The notes: generated from the sequence alone by a model not told the origin. A stretch of 10,452 bases of DNA from Bacteroidales bacterium UBA3742 (GCA_002371785.1 DFGU01000014.1:1-10452), one strand, 5' to 3'; numbered from the stretch's first letter, positions 1 through 7,230 are shown. Numbers and translations are program-made.

Positions 1-1121
1 GCGATCCATACGGTGCCCACGGGTTTCTCGGCCGAGCCGCCATCCGGACCGGCGATACCGCTGGTAGCGATGGCATAGTCGGTGTGCATCAGCGCGCGAA
101 CGCCTTCGGCCATTTCGCGCACAACGACTTCGCTGACTGCGCCGTATTTTTCAAGTGATTCGGGGTGGACACCAAGCACCTGCTGCTTAACGGCATTGTC
201 GTAAGCTACGACGGATCCCATGTAGAAAGCGGAACTGCCCGGATGCTTGTTGAGCAGCGCAGCCAGACGGCCTCCGGTGCAGGACTCGGCGGTCGCGATA
301 GTCTGGTGGCGATCACGAAGCAGCTGTCCGAGGAGTACCTCCAGGGGCTGGTCGATATCAGCGATGAGGTAGTCGGAGACCAACTGACGGAGGCGATCGA
401 ACCACTGCTGCATCTCCGCTTCGGTGAGTTCGCCGTAGGAGGAGAGACGTAGCCGAATGATGCCGTCCTTGGGCAGATAGGCCAAGTGGAGCGCGGCAGG
501 CATGGCGTTCTCAAAATCCTCCAAAAGAATCGCCAAACTGGACTCCGCGATACCAGTTACTTGTAGCGTGCGATGGATAATAGTCTGATGGCTGATGGCT
601 GATAACTGACGGCTGATATACGGCAGTATCTGCTCGGTCATGGCGATCTTCATCTCGTAGGGCACGCCAGGCATGCAGGCCAGGAGTTTCGGACCGCGAT
701 GGAAGATCATGAGCGGGGCACTTCCTACCCTATTCTCCAGTATCTCAGCGCATTCCGGCACAAGCCACTGGGTGGCGGTCAGGCGGTTGAGTATGTCGGG
801 TCGATCCCGGTAAAGCGATTCTACATGCGCGCGTACGTGTGCGTTTTCTATAAGGTGGGTTTGGAAGTAGTCGCAGAGGACGTGCTTGGTGATATCGTCC
901 TTGGTGGGACCGAGTCCGCCGGTGGTGAGTACGATATCGGCGCGAGAGAACGCCTCGTCAAGGGCCGCGATGATATGTTGGCGGTCGTCGTGTACGGACG
1001 TGATCTGGTAGAGCTCAATACCGACCTCGTTGAGTTGCTGAGCCATCCAGGCGGAGTTGGTGTCTACGACCTGGCCGATGAGCAGTTCGTCACCTATGGT
1101 TATAATTTCACATTTCGTCAT
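1..1121 (-). CDS. cinA: CinA-family nicotinamide-nucleotide amidohydrolase, C-terminus cut by window edge
   Basis: 373 complete codons are visible, reading from ATG at 1121-1119 off the left edge; family members are usually about 410-420 residues, so roughly 40 are missing. Seen: an N-terminal MoaB/MogA-like domain with EIITIGDELLIGQ (residues 5-17), TTGGLGPTKDDIT (66-78) and CMPGVPYEMK (149-158); a middle segment; then the PncC-type amidohydrolase domain with ATAESCTGGRLA (276-287) and ATSGIAGPDGG (352-362). The family deamidates nicotinamide mononucleotide to nicotinate mononucleotide in cytoplasmic pyridine-nucleotide salvage, and the N-terminal domain is linked to ADP-ribose pyrophosphatase activity. 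The start is fixed by the family's N-terminus (short lead, then EIITIGDE). It lies 12 bases after the DUF3109 gene, so co-transcription is likely. Odd: residues 168-179 are encoded by a 7-bp tandem array, and the start codon lies inside an 8-bp array. Confidence 0.96.
   Translation of the reverse strand, partial: MTKCEIITIGDELLIGQVVDTNSAWMAQQLNEVGIELYQITSVHDDRQHIIAALDEAFSRADIVLTTGGLGPTKDDITKHVLCDYFQTHLIENAHVRAHVESLYRDRPDILNRLTATQWLVPECAEILENRVGSAPLMIFHRGPKLLACMPGVPYEMKIAMTEQILPYISRQLSAISHQTIIHRTLQVTGIAESSLAILLEDFENAMPAALHLAYLPKDGIIRLRLSSYGELTEAEMQQWFDRLRQLVSDYLIADIDQPLEVLLGQLLRDRHQTIATAESCTGGRLAALLNKHPGSSAFYMGSVVAYDNAVKQQVLGVHPESLEKYGAVSEVVVREMAEGVRALMHTDYAIATSGIAGPDGGSAEKPVGTVWI
585..619. 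repeat. 7-bp tandem array inside cinA
   Basis: On the plus strand five consecutive heptamers are visible: CTGATGG, CTGATGG, CTGATAA, CTGACGG, CTGATAT. On the coding strand this reads as TCAGCCA-type units and encodes CinA residues 168-179, around ISRQLSAISHQ, between the MPGVPYEM motif and the HRTLQVTG segment. The reading frame stays open although 7 is not a multiple of 3. The same unit, TCAGCCA, reappears at 2871-2884. Confidence 0.85.
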
Positions 1122-1147
1122 TTTCTCATTTTCCTATTTGCTCATTT
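1108..1147. repeat. Degenerate 8-bp tandem array across the DUF3109/cinA junction
   Basis: Read on the minus strand, five octamers each begin AAAT: AAATGAGC, AAATAGGA, AAATGAGA, AAATGACG, AAATGTGA. The array contains the DUF3109 stop codon (TAG, 1134-1136) and the cinA start codon (1119-1121). The A-rich units may also serve as the translation-initiation region, since no Shine-Dalgarno sequence is present. The repeat is degenerate and low in complexity, so some of the periodicity could be chance. Confidence 0.6.
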
Positions 1148-1700
1148 GTTTGTGCCACTCATCGGCGGTGAGGCATAGTTCGTCGTACCATTCCTGGCCG
1201 AAGCGGCGAATGAGGGGTTCGCGAAGGAACTGATAGAGAGGCAGATGGAGTTTCTTACCCCTGATTCGGGCACAATGACAGATGTCCCATCGATGATACT
1301 CTACGCCGATATACTCCCCCACCCGAGATAGTCGTATGGGATACAGATGGCAGGAGATGGGTTTCTCAAATCCCATCTTCTCAATCAGGCAATAGCACCA
1401 GCCTTGGTGGTCCGTACGGGCAAAAATACAATCCTTGTCGTTGACGATAGAGAGGACCCGTTCGCCGGTAGGATCCAAGTAAGAGAGTCCCTGCGTTTCC
1501 ACCACGTGGCGTGCCTCTTTGGTCATCTGAGGCAGGAGTTGCGGCATGACGGATTCCAGGTGCGTGAGTTCGTCATCGGTGATCGGACAGCCTGCGTCGC
1601 CCTCGATACAACAGCATCCGCGGCAGGTGTCGAGGTCGCAACAAAACTCCTTCTCCAGGACGTCCAGCGAGACTAATGTGTTATTTCCAATTACAAACAT
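1134..1700 (-). CDS. DUF3109 family cysteine-rich protein (YkgJ-like metal-chelating type)
   Basis: 188 residues with 14 cysteines. An N-terminal cluster has Cys at 20, 21, 26, 29, 30, 31 and 38 (CCDLDTCRGCCCIEG, then GCPI). Later positions are 91 (DCIF), 102 and 104 (CYC), 117 (SCHLYPIR), 141 and 143 (CHCA), and 176. This spacing fits DUF3109, a Bacteroidota family related to the zinc/iron-chelating CxxCxxCC proteins of the YkgJ type; biochemical function is not established. There is no signal peptide or membrane segment, so it is probably cytoplasmic. The ATG at 1700 overlaps the last base of the mntP stop codon, which implies translational coupling with the manganese exporter upstream. Metal or Fe-S binding is inferred from the cysteines, not shown. 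Confidence 0.88.
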   Translation of the reverse strand: MFVIGNNTLVSLDVLEKEFCCDLDTCRGCCCIEGDAGCPITDDELTHLESVMPQLLPQMTKEARHVVETQGLSYLDPTGERVLSIVNDKDCIFARTDHQGWCYCLIEKMGFEKPISCHLYPIRLSRVGEYIGVEYHRWDICHCARIRGKKLHLPLYQFLREPLIRRFGQEWYDELCLTADEWHKQMSK

Positions 1701-2257
1701 TACAATCCAAAGAAGCCTTCTGCCCAGATTTTGAGGCCGATGCCGATCAGTATGACACCGCCCAGCAGTTCTACATTCAACGTGAATCGTTTACCCATAT
1801 CTTTTCCGATATGGTATCCTCCGACGGAGAACAGGAAGCTGACCAATCCGATAAGCGCGATACCCGTCCATAGCATCTCCGGTGCCGGAATAAAGATGAC
1901 GCCCGTAGCGAGGGCATCGATGGAGGTGGCGACCGCCAGGATCAGCAGACGACTGAGTTGCCATCCGGCAGCCGTCTCCTGCTTCTCATGCAGCGACTCC
2001 CACACCATCTTGCCACCAATAAAGGCCAGCAGAGCGAGTGCGATCCACGGGGCATAGGTGTCGAAGAAAGCGGCAAAGAGGCTTCCGGCAAAGTAGCCGA
2101 TGAGCGGCATACCGCCTTGGAAGAGTCCGAAGAGCAGCGCCATGAGCAAGGGTCTTGGACGCTCCGAAGGCTTCACGGCGAGGCCCTGGGCGATACTGAC
2201 CGCCAAGCAGTCCATCGCCAGTCCGACAGCTATGATGAGGATGGTCAGCAGATCCAT
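1700..2257 (-). CDS. mntP: Manganese efflux pump MntP
   Basis: 185 residues, close to the usual size of about 185-190, with six hydrophobic segments at roughly 2-24, 36-60, 70-88, 102-122, 130-150 and 163-183. The two halves carry the family's paired motifs: AMDCLAVS with Asp16 and SIDALATG with Asp114, acidic membrane residues thought to carry Mn2+. MntP exports Mn2+ across the inner membrane to prevent manganese toxicity. Start ATG at 2257-2255 gives MDLLTILIIAVGLAMD, the normal N-terminus. It follows def after 43 bases made almost wholly of a heptamer array, so there is no room for a yybP-ykoY manganese riboswitch. Its stop overlaps the DUF3109 start by one base. Confidence 0.95.
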   Translation of the reverse strand: MDLLTILIIAVGLAMDCLAVSIAQGLAVKPSERPRPLLMALLFGLFQGGMPLIGYFAGSLFAAFFDTYAPWIALALLAFIGGKMVWESLHEKQETAAGWQLSRLLILAVATSIDALATGVIFIPAPEMLWTGIALIGLVSFLFSVGGYHIGKDMGKRFTLNVELLGGVILIGIGLKIWAEGFFGL

Positions 2258-2260
2258 AGA

Positions 2261-2300
2261 TTGGTCGTTAGTCGTTGGTCGTTAGTCGTTAGACGTTGGT
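2261..2300. repeat. 7-bp tandem array filling the def-mntP gap
   Basis: Plus-strand units with an exact period of 7: TTGGTCG, TTAGTCG, TTGGTCG, TTAGTCG, TTAGACG, then a partial TTGGT. The array occupies nearly the whole 43-base gap between the def stop (2301) and the mntP start (2257), so on the transcript it sits exactly where the mntP ribosome-binding region would be. Confidence 0.9.
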
Positions 2301-2849
2301 TTATTGCCGTTTGTATTTGTAGCGGGCACCTACTTTGCCTTTAGCGATAGAGGTGAGCTTGTTGCGCACAAAGGTGCGGCGGATGGGCGAGATACGATCA
2401 GTGAAAACATGTCCCTCCAGATGGTCGTACTCGTGCTGCACGATGCGTGCGCAGAAGCCGGAGAACTCCTCTTCGTGCTCCTGGAAATTCTCGTCGAGAT
2501 AGCGCATCACGACGCGTTCGGGACGCACCACATTCTCGCTGATGCCGGGTAGCGACAGGCAGCCTTCGCTATAGGTGCATGTCTCCTCGCTCTCTTCCAG
2601 CAGTTCGGGGTTGATGAAGACGCGCTTGAAGTCCTTGCACTCGGGATAGTCCTCGGCCAGTTCGGAGCCATCGACCACAAACAGTCGCCAGGGTTTGCCC
2701 ACCTGGGGTGCGGCCAGTCCGCAGCCTTCGGCCTGGGTAAGTGTCTCAAACATGTCGGCGATCAGTTGCTTGAGTTCCGGCGTATTCTCTATCTCCTCGG
2801 TCTCCTTGCGGAGCACGGGTTGTCCGTATAAATATATAGGTAAAATCAT
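2301..2849 (-). CDS. def: Peptide deformylase
   Basis: 182 residues, normal for a bacterial deformylase. All three active-site motifs are present: GCGLAAPQ (42-49), EGCLSLP (95-101) and QHEYDHLEG (138-146). Cys97, His139 and His143 are the metal ligands, Glu140 is the catalytic acid and Gln49 lines the site. The enzyme removes the formyl group from the N-terminal methionine of new proteins in the cytoplasm. The ATG at 2849-2847 gives MILPIYLYGQPVLR, a standard start. It sits between ruvX (69 bases upstream) and mntP. Nothing suggests truncation. Confidence 0.97.
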   Translation of the reverse strand: MILPIYLYGQPVLRKETEEIENTPELKQLIADMFETLTQAEGCGLAAPQVGKPWRLFVVDGSELAEDYPECKDFKRVFINPELLEESEETCTYSEGCLSLPGISENVVRPERVVMRYLDENFQEHEEEFSGFCARIVQHEYDHLEGHVFTDRISPIRRTFVRNKLTSIAKGKVGARYKYKRQ

Positions 2850-2870
2850 ATTATTGTTATTTTTCTGCCG

Positions 2871-2906
2871 TCAGCCATCAGCCAGGTCAGACCTGCGTCA
2901 GCCACC
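2871..2906. repeat. TCAGCCA heptamers plus a small palindrome upstream of def
   Basis: Two adjacent TCAGCCA units lie at 2871-2884 and a third at 2898-2904. Between them is a 13-bp palindrome, CAGGTC-A-GACCTG (2883-2895). The heptamer is the same as in the cinA array but in the opposite orientation relative to the plus strand. It lies in the 69-base ruvX-def gap, 22 or more bases upstream of the def start. Confidence 0.7.
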
Positions 2907-2909
2907 GAC

Positions 2910-2937
2910 TTTCAATTTTCAACTTTCAATTTTCAAT
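2910..2937. repeat. 7-bp tandem array at the 3' end of ruvX
   Basis: Four exact-period units are visible on the plus strand: TTTCAAT, TTTCAAC, TTTCAAT, TTTCAAT. The ruvX stop codon (TGA, 2919-2921) is inside the second unit, so the last RuvX residues, KLKIES, are encoded by the array. This suggests that the array displaced the original stop. Confidence 0.88.
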
Positions 2938-3341
2938 TTGTCGAGGTAGTCCTCGAGAATAATGCATGCCGCGATGCGATCGACCACGGCTTTGTTCTGA
3001 CGGTCTTTTTTCTTCATTCCTCCGGCTATCATCGCCCTGTGCGCCAAGACCGACGTGAAGCGCTCGTCGAACATAGTTATAGGTTTATCGGGAAAAGTCT
3101 TTCGGAACAGGCCCAAGAAGGGTCGTATATAGTTCATGGATTCAGATTCTTGTCCGTTCAGCTGCGTAGGATGGCCTATGACCACCTCGTCCACCTGTTC
3201 GCGGGCGAAGTAGTCGCGGAGCCACGGGACCAGCTGAGCGGTCTCGACAGTAAGCAACGGACTAGCCGTTATGCGGAGCGGGTCCGTAACGGCTAGTCCT
3301 GTGCGTTTACGACCATAGTCTATGGCGAGAATTCGTCCCAA
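2919..3341 (-). CDS. ruvX: RuvX/YqgF family Holliday-junction-resolvase-like nuclease
   Basis: 140 residues, typical for the family (about 135-150). RuvC-like RNase H fold motifs: LAIDYGRKRTGLAVTD (5-20) with Asp8, VVIGHPTQLNG (53-63), FDERFTS (91-97) with Glu93, and VVDRIAACIILEDYL (119-133) with Asp121, forming the acidic metal site. The family is linked to pre-16S rRNA 5'-end processing and possibly recombination intermediates; the role here is inferred. The start must be TTG at 3341-3339: no in-frame ATG or GTG lies between the upstream in-frame stop (3354-3356) and the LAIDYG motif. That stop is also the stop of the TPR gene, 12 bases upstream and in the same frame. The C-terminal KLKIES comes from a heptamer array. 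Confidence 0.93.
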   Translation of the reverse strand: MGRILAIDYGRKRTGLAVTDPLRITASPLLTVETAQLVPWLRDYFAREQVDEVVIGHPTQLNGQESESMNYIRPFLGLFRKTFPDKPITMFDERFTSVLAHRAMIAGGMKKKDRQNKAVVDRIAACIILEDYLDKLKIES

Positions 3342-3353
3342 AGCAGGTCGATA

Positions 3354-4625
3354 TTATTGATTTTGCAATTCCTTGATACGCTTTGCCAGCTTCTCGTACT
3401 TAGCCATCATGCCGGGCTCCTTGCGGAAGCGATAGTAGAGGCCACGGAGGCAGGTGAGCATATTGATGTCGTCGATACCCAGATCAACAGCCTTCTCAAA
3501 GTACGGGATAGCCGAGTGGTACATGGCGTTACGCGTCTTCTCAGCATCGTCCAGGGCCTTACCACGCAGGTTGCTGCTGATACTGTTGTCGAAGATCTGT
3601 GCCTGGTTGTACTTGATAAATCCGAGGCCGGCATATGCACGGGCGTTGTTGGGATCCATCTCGATCACTTTCTCGTAGATCTCCTGTGCCTGGGTGTAGC
3701 GGTTCTGGCTCTCCAGCAGGTTGCCCTTTACAACATAGTACTGGGTGGAGTTAGGATCACGTTCGATAGCCTCGTCCAGGTAGTTGATAGCCTTCTGCTG
3801 CTGGTTGGAGAATACGTAGTAGTTGATCATGCTCTGCAAGAACCACATATCGTCCGGGTAGCGCTCAACGCCCAGCTTGAGGGTAGCCTCCATGCCGGTG
3901 GAGTCGTTGGTGAGACGGTATGCCTCGTAGAGCCACTTGGTAATCTGGTTTGCCTTATAGACATTCTCGATCTGGAGCATTTCCTGGATCATCTCGATCA
4001 TCTCGGGATACATCTCAGCGCTGTAAGCGAAGTTGACAGCATAGTACATATACTCCTGATAAACAGTATCCTTCGGCATCTGCTGCTGCAGCTTAGGCTC
4101 CTGCATCATGGGCAGATTCGGGATCAGGGTGTGCATGCGGAATGCCTTGTAGGCCGAACGCCAGTCGCTGTTGCCCTGCATAGCGGCACCATAGTTCACC
4201 AGGACGCGGTTCTGGTAGTACTGCAGCATTTTCTGTTGGATGTTCTTGCGGGTCTTCTGATCCACCACCTCGCGGCCTTTCTTGTCGAGCGTCGGAACCA
4301 TAGCCAGACTGTCGGCTACGATGAAGTACTCGCAGCTCTCATATACAGCCTCTCCGGCGGTAGCGTAGTCCACCTGATACATCGGATCCTCGTAGATCTT
4401 ATCCGCCTCGGCCTTGTACTGGCGGTAGCCGATCTCACCGGCCTGATACCAGGTGAGGGCTTGGTTTTTGGTCTCCTCGTTCTCGAGCGCCTGATGGATA
4501 GCGGCGCGAGCACCGGCGAAATCCTTCTTGGACGTCAGTTTCTTAGCCAGCTTAACATTGTCAGCTTGGGCGAAAGCACCTACGCTTATCAGCGCAAGGG
4601 CTGCTACAAAAAGTGTACGTTTCAT
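3354..4625 (-). CDS. Secreted tetratricopeptide-repeat protein
   Basis: 423 residues from ATG at 4625-4623. This start is preferred because it directly follows the gyrA stop (one base apart) and gives a clean signal peptide, MKRTLFVAALALISVGAFA, with likely cleavage before QA. An upstream ATG at 4643 would add MKTKSN and overlap gyrA. The mature protein is helical, with TPR-like pairs clearest at residues about 258-291, 293-325 and 328-345 (for example AINYLDEAIERDPN and AQEIYEKVIEMDPN). TPRs are protein-binding scaffolds, so a periplasmic or envelope-associated scaffold role is inferred; no catalytic motif is seen. It is the second gene after the gyrA promoter and probably depends on it. Confidence 0.9.
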   Translation of the reverse strand: MKRTLFVAALALISVGAFAQADNVKLAKKLTSKKDFAGARAAIHQALENEETKNQALTWYQAGEIGYRQYKAEADKIYEDPMYQVDYATAGEAVYESCEYFIVADSLAMVPTLDKKGREVVDQKTRKNIQQKMLQYYQNRVLVNYGAAMQGNSDWRSAYKAFRMHTLIPNLPMMQEPKLQQQMPKDTVYQEYMYYAVNFAYSAEMYPEMIEMIQEMLQIENVYKANQITKWLYEAYRLTNDSTGMEATLKLGVERYPDDMWFLQSMINYYVFSNQQQKAINYLDEAIERDPNSTQYYVVKGNLLESQNRYTQAQEIYEKVIEMDPNNARAYAGLGFIKYNQAQIFDNSISSNLRGKALDDAEKTRNAMYHSAIPYFEKAVDLGIDDINMLTCLRGLYYRFRKEPGMMAKYEKLAKRIKELQNQ

Positions 4626-4626
4626 A

Positions 4627-7230
4627 TTACTCTTGGTTTTCATTATTGGTTTCTACATTATCGGCCGTCTCCTGCTGTTCGGCATTCTCGGCAACTTCTT
4701 CTTCCTCTACTTTCGGCACCAGACATCCACTCATCAGGATATCGTTGCGCTTCTGCAGTTCGATCAGTTTCACACCTTGTGCGGCGCGACCGGTGACGCG
4801 GATCGTGGATACATCCATACGGATGGCCGTTCCGGACTTGGTCATGAGCATCAGGTCGTCCTCGTCGGTCACAGCCTGGATACCAATCAGTTTACCAGTC
4901 TTGTCGGTGATCTCGATGGTCTTGACGCCCTTACCGCCACGGTTGGTGATACGATAAATCGGGTTGCCCTCCTCGTCGTCCACCGGCGTACGCTTGCCGA
5001 AGCCCTTCTCCGAGATGACCAAGATGTTCTTGTCTGAATTAGGCTCTACACAAACCATGCCAATGGCACGATCTTCGCCATCTTCTTCCAATTTTATTGC
5101 TTTCACGCCGCTTGCGCCACGACCCATCGGACGTACCGTATTCTCCGGGAAACGAACCACCTTACCGTTGTAGCTGGCAATAAGCATCTGGCTCTCGCCA
5201 TCGGTGAGCGTCACGCCGATCAGTTCGTCGCCCTCACGCAGACCGAGCGCGATGATACCGTTGGCACGCGGACGGCTGTAGGCCTCGAGCGTGGTCTTCT
5301 TCATCAATCCGTTCTTGGTAGCGAAGATGAGGTAGTGGTTGTTGACAAACTCCGGATCGTTGAGGCCCTTGACGTTGATGAAGGTGCATACGCGGTCGCC
5401 CTTCTGCAGGTTGATCACGTTCTGGATAGCACGGCCCTTCGACTGGCGGTTGCCCTCCGGCAGGTCGTAAACCTTGATCCAATAGAGACGTCCCATCTCC
5501 GTAAAGAGCATCATGGTGGAGTGCATCGAAGCCTGGTGAACATACTCGATGAAGTCGCTATCACGCGATGCGCTGGCCTTGGTACCGATACCGCCACGAC
5601 TCTGCTGGCGGAACTCGCTCAGCGGGGTGCGCTTGATATAACCCAGGTGGGAGATGGTGATGATCATGTCGTCGTCGGCATACATATCCTCCGGGTTGAA
5701 CTCGGTAGCCATCTTCACGATCTGGGTGCGGCGCTCGTCGGCATATTTGTCCTTCACCTCTTGCAGCTCCTGCTCGATGAGTTCGTAACGCATTACCTCG
5801 TTGGCGAGCAGCTCGTTGAGGTGGGCGATCAAGCGCTCAATCTCCTCGTACTCGTTCTTCAACTCATCGATACGCAGACCCGTCAGGGCGCTCAGACGCA
5901 TATCCACAATAGCCTTCGACTGGAGGTTATCCAGCTGGAAGCGCTTCTCCAGGTTGGTCTGCGCGTCGGCCGGCGTACGGCTGGCACGGATGATACGAAC
6001 CACCTCGTCGATATTATCTACGGCGATGATCAAGCCCTCTAAGATATGGGCACGCTCCTCGGCCTTGCGCAGTTCGAAGCGCGTACGGCGGGTAACGACG
6101 TCCATGCGGTGCTCGATGAAGTTATATACCAGGTCTTTGAGGTTCAGCAGCATAGGACGACCCTTGACCAAGGCGATGCTATTGACAGCAAAGCTCGACT
6201 GCAGGGCGGTGAACTTATACAGCTTGTTCAGCACCACCTGTGCGTTGGCGTCGCGCTTCACCTCGATGACGATGCGAATGTCGCGCTTCGACTGGTCGGA
6301 AATATCCGATATTCCTTCTATCTTCTTGTCCGAAACGAGCTCAGCGATGGCCTTAACCAGGTCAGCCTTTACCACGCCGTAAGGCAACTCCGTGATAATG
6401 ATGTGCTCGCGACCGTTGTCCTCAGTCTCGATGTCGGCATTCGAACGGATGATCACGCGGCCACGACCGGTCTCATAGGCATCCTTTACGCCCTGATAGC
6501 CGTAGATGGTACCGCCCGTCGGGAAGTCCGGCGCCTTGATATAATCCATGAGGCGCTCTACGGTGATATCCTCTACGGTCGGGTCAGCAATGCGGGCCTT
6601 GATATTGTCGATATAGGCCTTGCAGCCGTCGATCACCTCACCCAAGTTATGGGTCGGCATGTTGGTAGCCATACCTACGGCGATACCGCTTGCGCCGTTC
6701 ACCAGCAGGTTCGGGAAGCGGCACGGCAGTACGACCGGCTCACGGAGCGTATCGTCGAAGTTGAGCTGCATATCCACGGTGTCCTTGTCGATATCACGCA
6801 GCATTTCCTCGGCCAGTTTCGAGAGACGTGCCTCGGTATAACGCATGGCGGCTGCACCGTCACCGTCCACCGATCCGAAGTTACCCTGGCCGTCCACCAG
6901 GCAATAACGCATATTCCACGGCTGAGCCATACGTACCAGCGTACCGTAGATCGAGCTATCACCATGCGGGTGGAACTTACCCATTACCTCACCCACGATA
7001 CGAGCCGATTTCTTGGTCGGCTTGTCGGAGGTGTTGCCCAGTTCGTTCATTCCAAACAGCACACGGCGGTGAACAGGCTTGAAACCGTCGCGCACATCCG
7101 GCAACGCACGACTCACAATCACACTCATCGAGTAGTCGATATACGAGGACTTCATCTCCTCGTCTATCTTCACAGGAATAATGCGGTCGTTATCCAACGT
7201 TGCATCCATAAATTCTTTGCTTTCTTCCAT
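4627..7230 (-). CDS. gyrA: DNA gyrase subunit A
   Basis: 867 residues, full length. Seen: an N-terminal segment with SRALPDVRDGFKPVHRR (40-56); the quinolone-pocket region HPHGDSSIYGTLVRMAQ (87-103); catalytic Tyr131 in AAMRYTEARL; the coiled-coil tower region to about 510; then a C-terminal beta-pinwheel beginning near residue 520 with a GyrA box QSRGGIG (543-549) and a second box-like NRGGKG (763-768). It ends in an acidic tail rich in Glu and Asn. The GyrA box distinguishes it from ParC. With GyrB it introduces negative supercoils using ATP. ATG at 7230-7228 has no Shine-Dalgarno, normal for the phylum; Met8 is a possible alternative. It is the first gene of the minus-strand operon, about 35 bases from the predicted transcript start. 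Gly96 aligns with E. coli Asp87. Confidence 0.97.
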   Translation of the reverse strand: MEESKEFMDATLDNDRIIPVKIDEEMKSSYIDYSMSVIVSRALPDVRDGFKPVHRRVLFGMNELGNTSDKPTKKSARIVGEVMGKFHPHGDSSIYGTLVRMAQPWNMRYCLVDGQGNFGSVDGDGAAAMRYTEARLSKLAEEMLRDIDKDTVDMQLNFDDTLREPVVLPCRFPNLLVNGASGIAVGMATNMPTHNLGEVIDGCKAYIDNIKARIADPTVEDITVERLMDYIKAPDFPTGGTIYGYQGVKDAYETGRGRVIIRSNADIETEDNGREHIIITELPYGVVKADLVKAIAELVSDKKIEGISDISDQSKRDIRIVIEVKRDANAQVVLNKLYKFTALQSSFAVNSIALVKGRPMLLNLKDLVYNFIEHRMDVVTRRTRFELRKAEERAHILEGLIIAVDNIDEVVRIIRASRTPADAQTNLEKRFQLDNLQSKAIVDMRLSALTGLRIDELKNEYEEIERLIAHLNELLANEVMRYELIEQELQEVKDKYADERRTQIVKMATEFNPEDMYADDDMIITISHLGYIKRTPLSEFRQQSRGGIGTKASASRDSDFIEYVHQASMHSTMMLFTEMGRLYWIKVYDLPEGNRQSKGRAIQNVINLQKGDRVCTFINVKGLNDPEFVNNHYLIFATKNGLMKKTTLEAYSRPRANGIIALGLREGDELIGVTLTDGESQMLIASYNGKVVRFPENTVRPMGRGASGVKAIKLEEDGEDRAIGMVCVEPNSDKNILVISEKGFGKRTPVDDEEGNPIYRITNRGGKGVKTIEITDKTGKLIGIQAVTDEDDLMLMTKSGTAIRMDVSTIRVTGRAAQGVKLIELQKRNDILMSGCLVPKVEEEEVAENAEQQETADNVETNNENQE

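Noticed and set aside
2258..2300. Manganese riboswitch (yybP-ykoY) before mntP
   Set aside because: The gap is only 43 bases and consists of heptamer repeats, with no riboswitch-like stems.
2871..2937. CRISPR-like array
   Set aside because: Units are 7 bp with no spacers and no cas genes nearby; these are plain tandem repeats.
3357..4796. Long plus-strand open frame (479 codons) antisense to the TPR gene and the gyrA 3' end
   Set aside because: It is fully opposite to well-supported genes, has low-complexity composition typical of antisense frames in GC-rich DNA, and matches no family I recognise.
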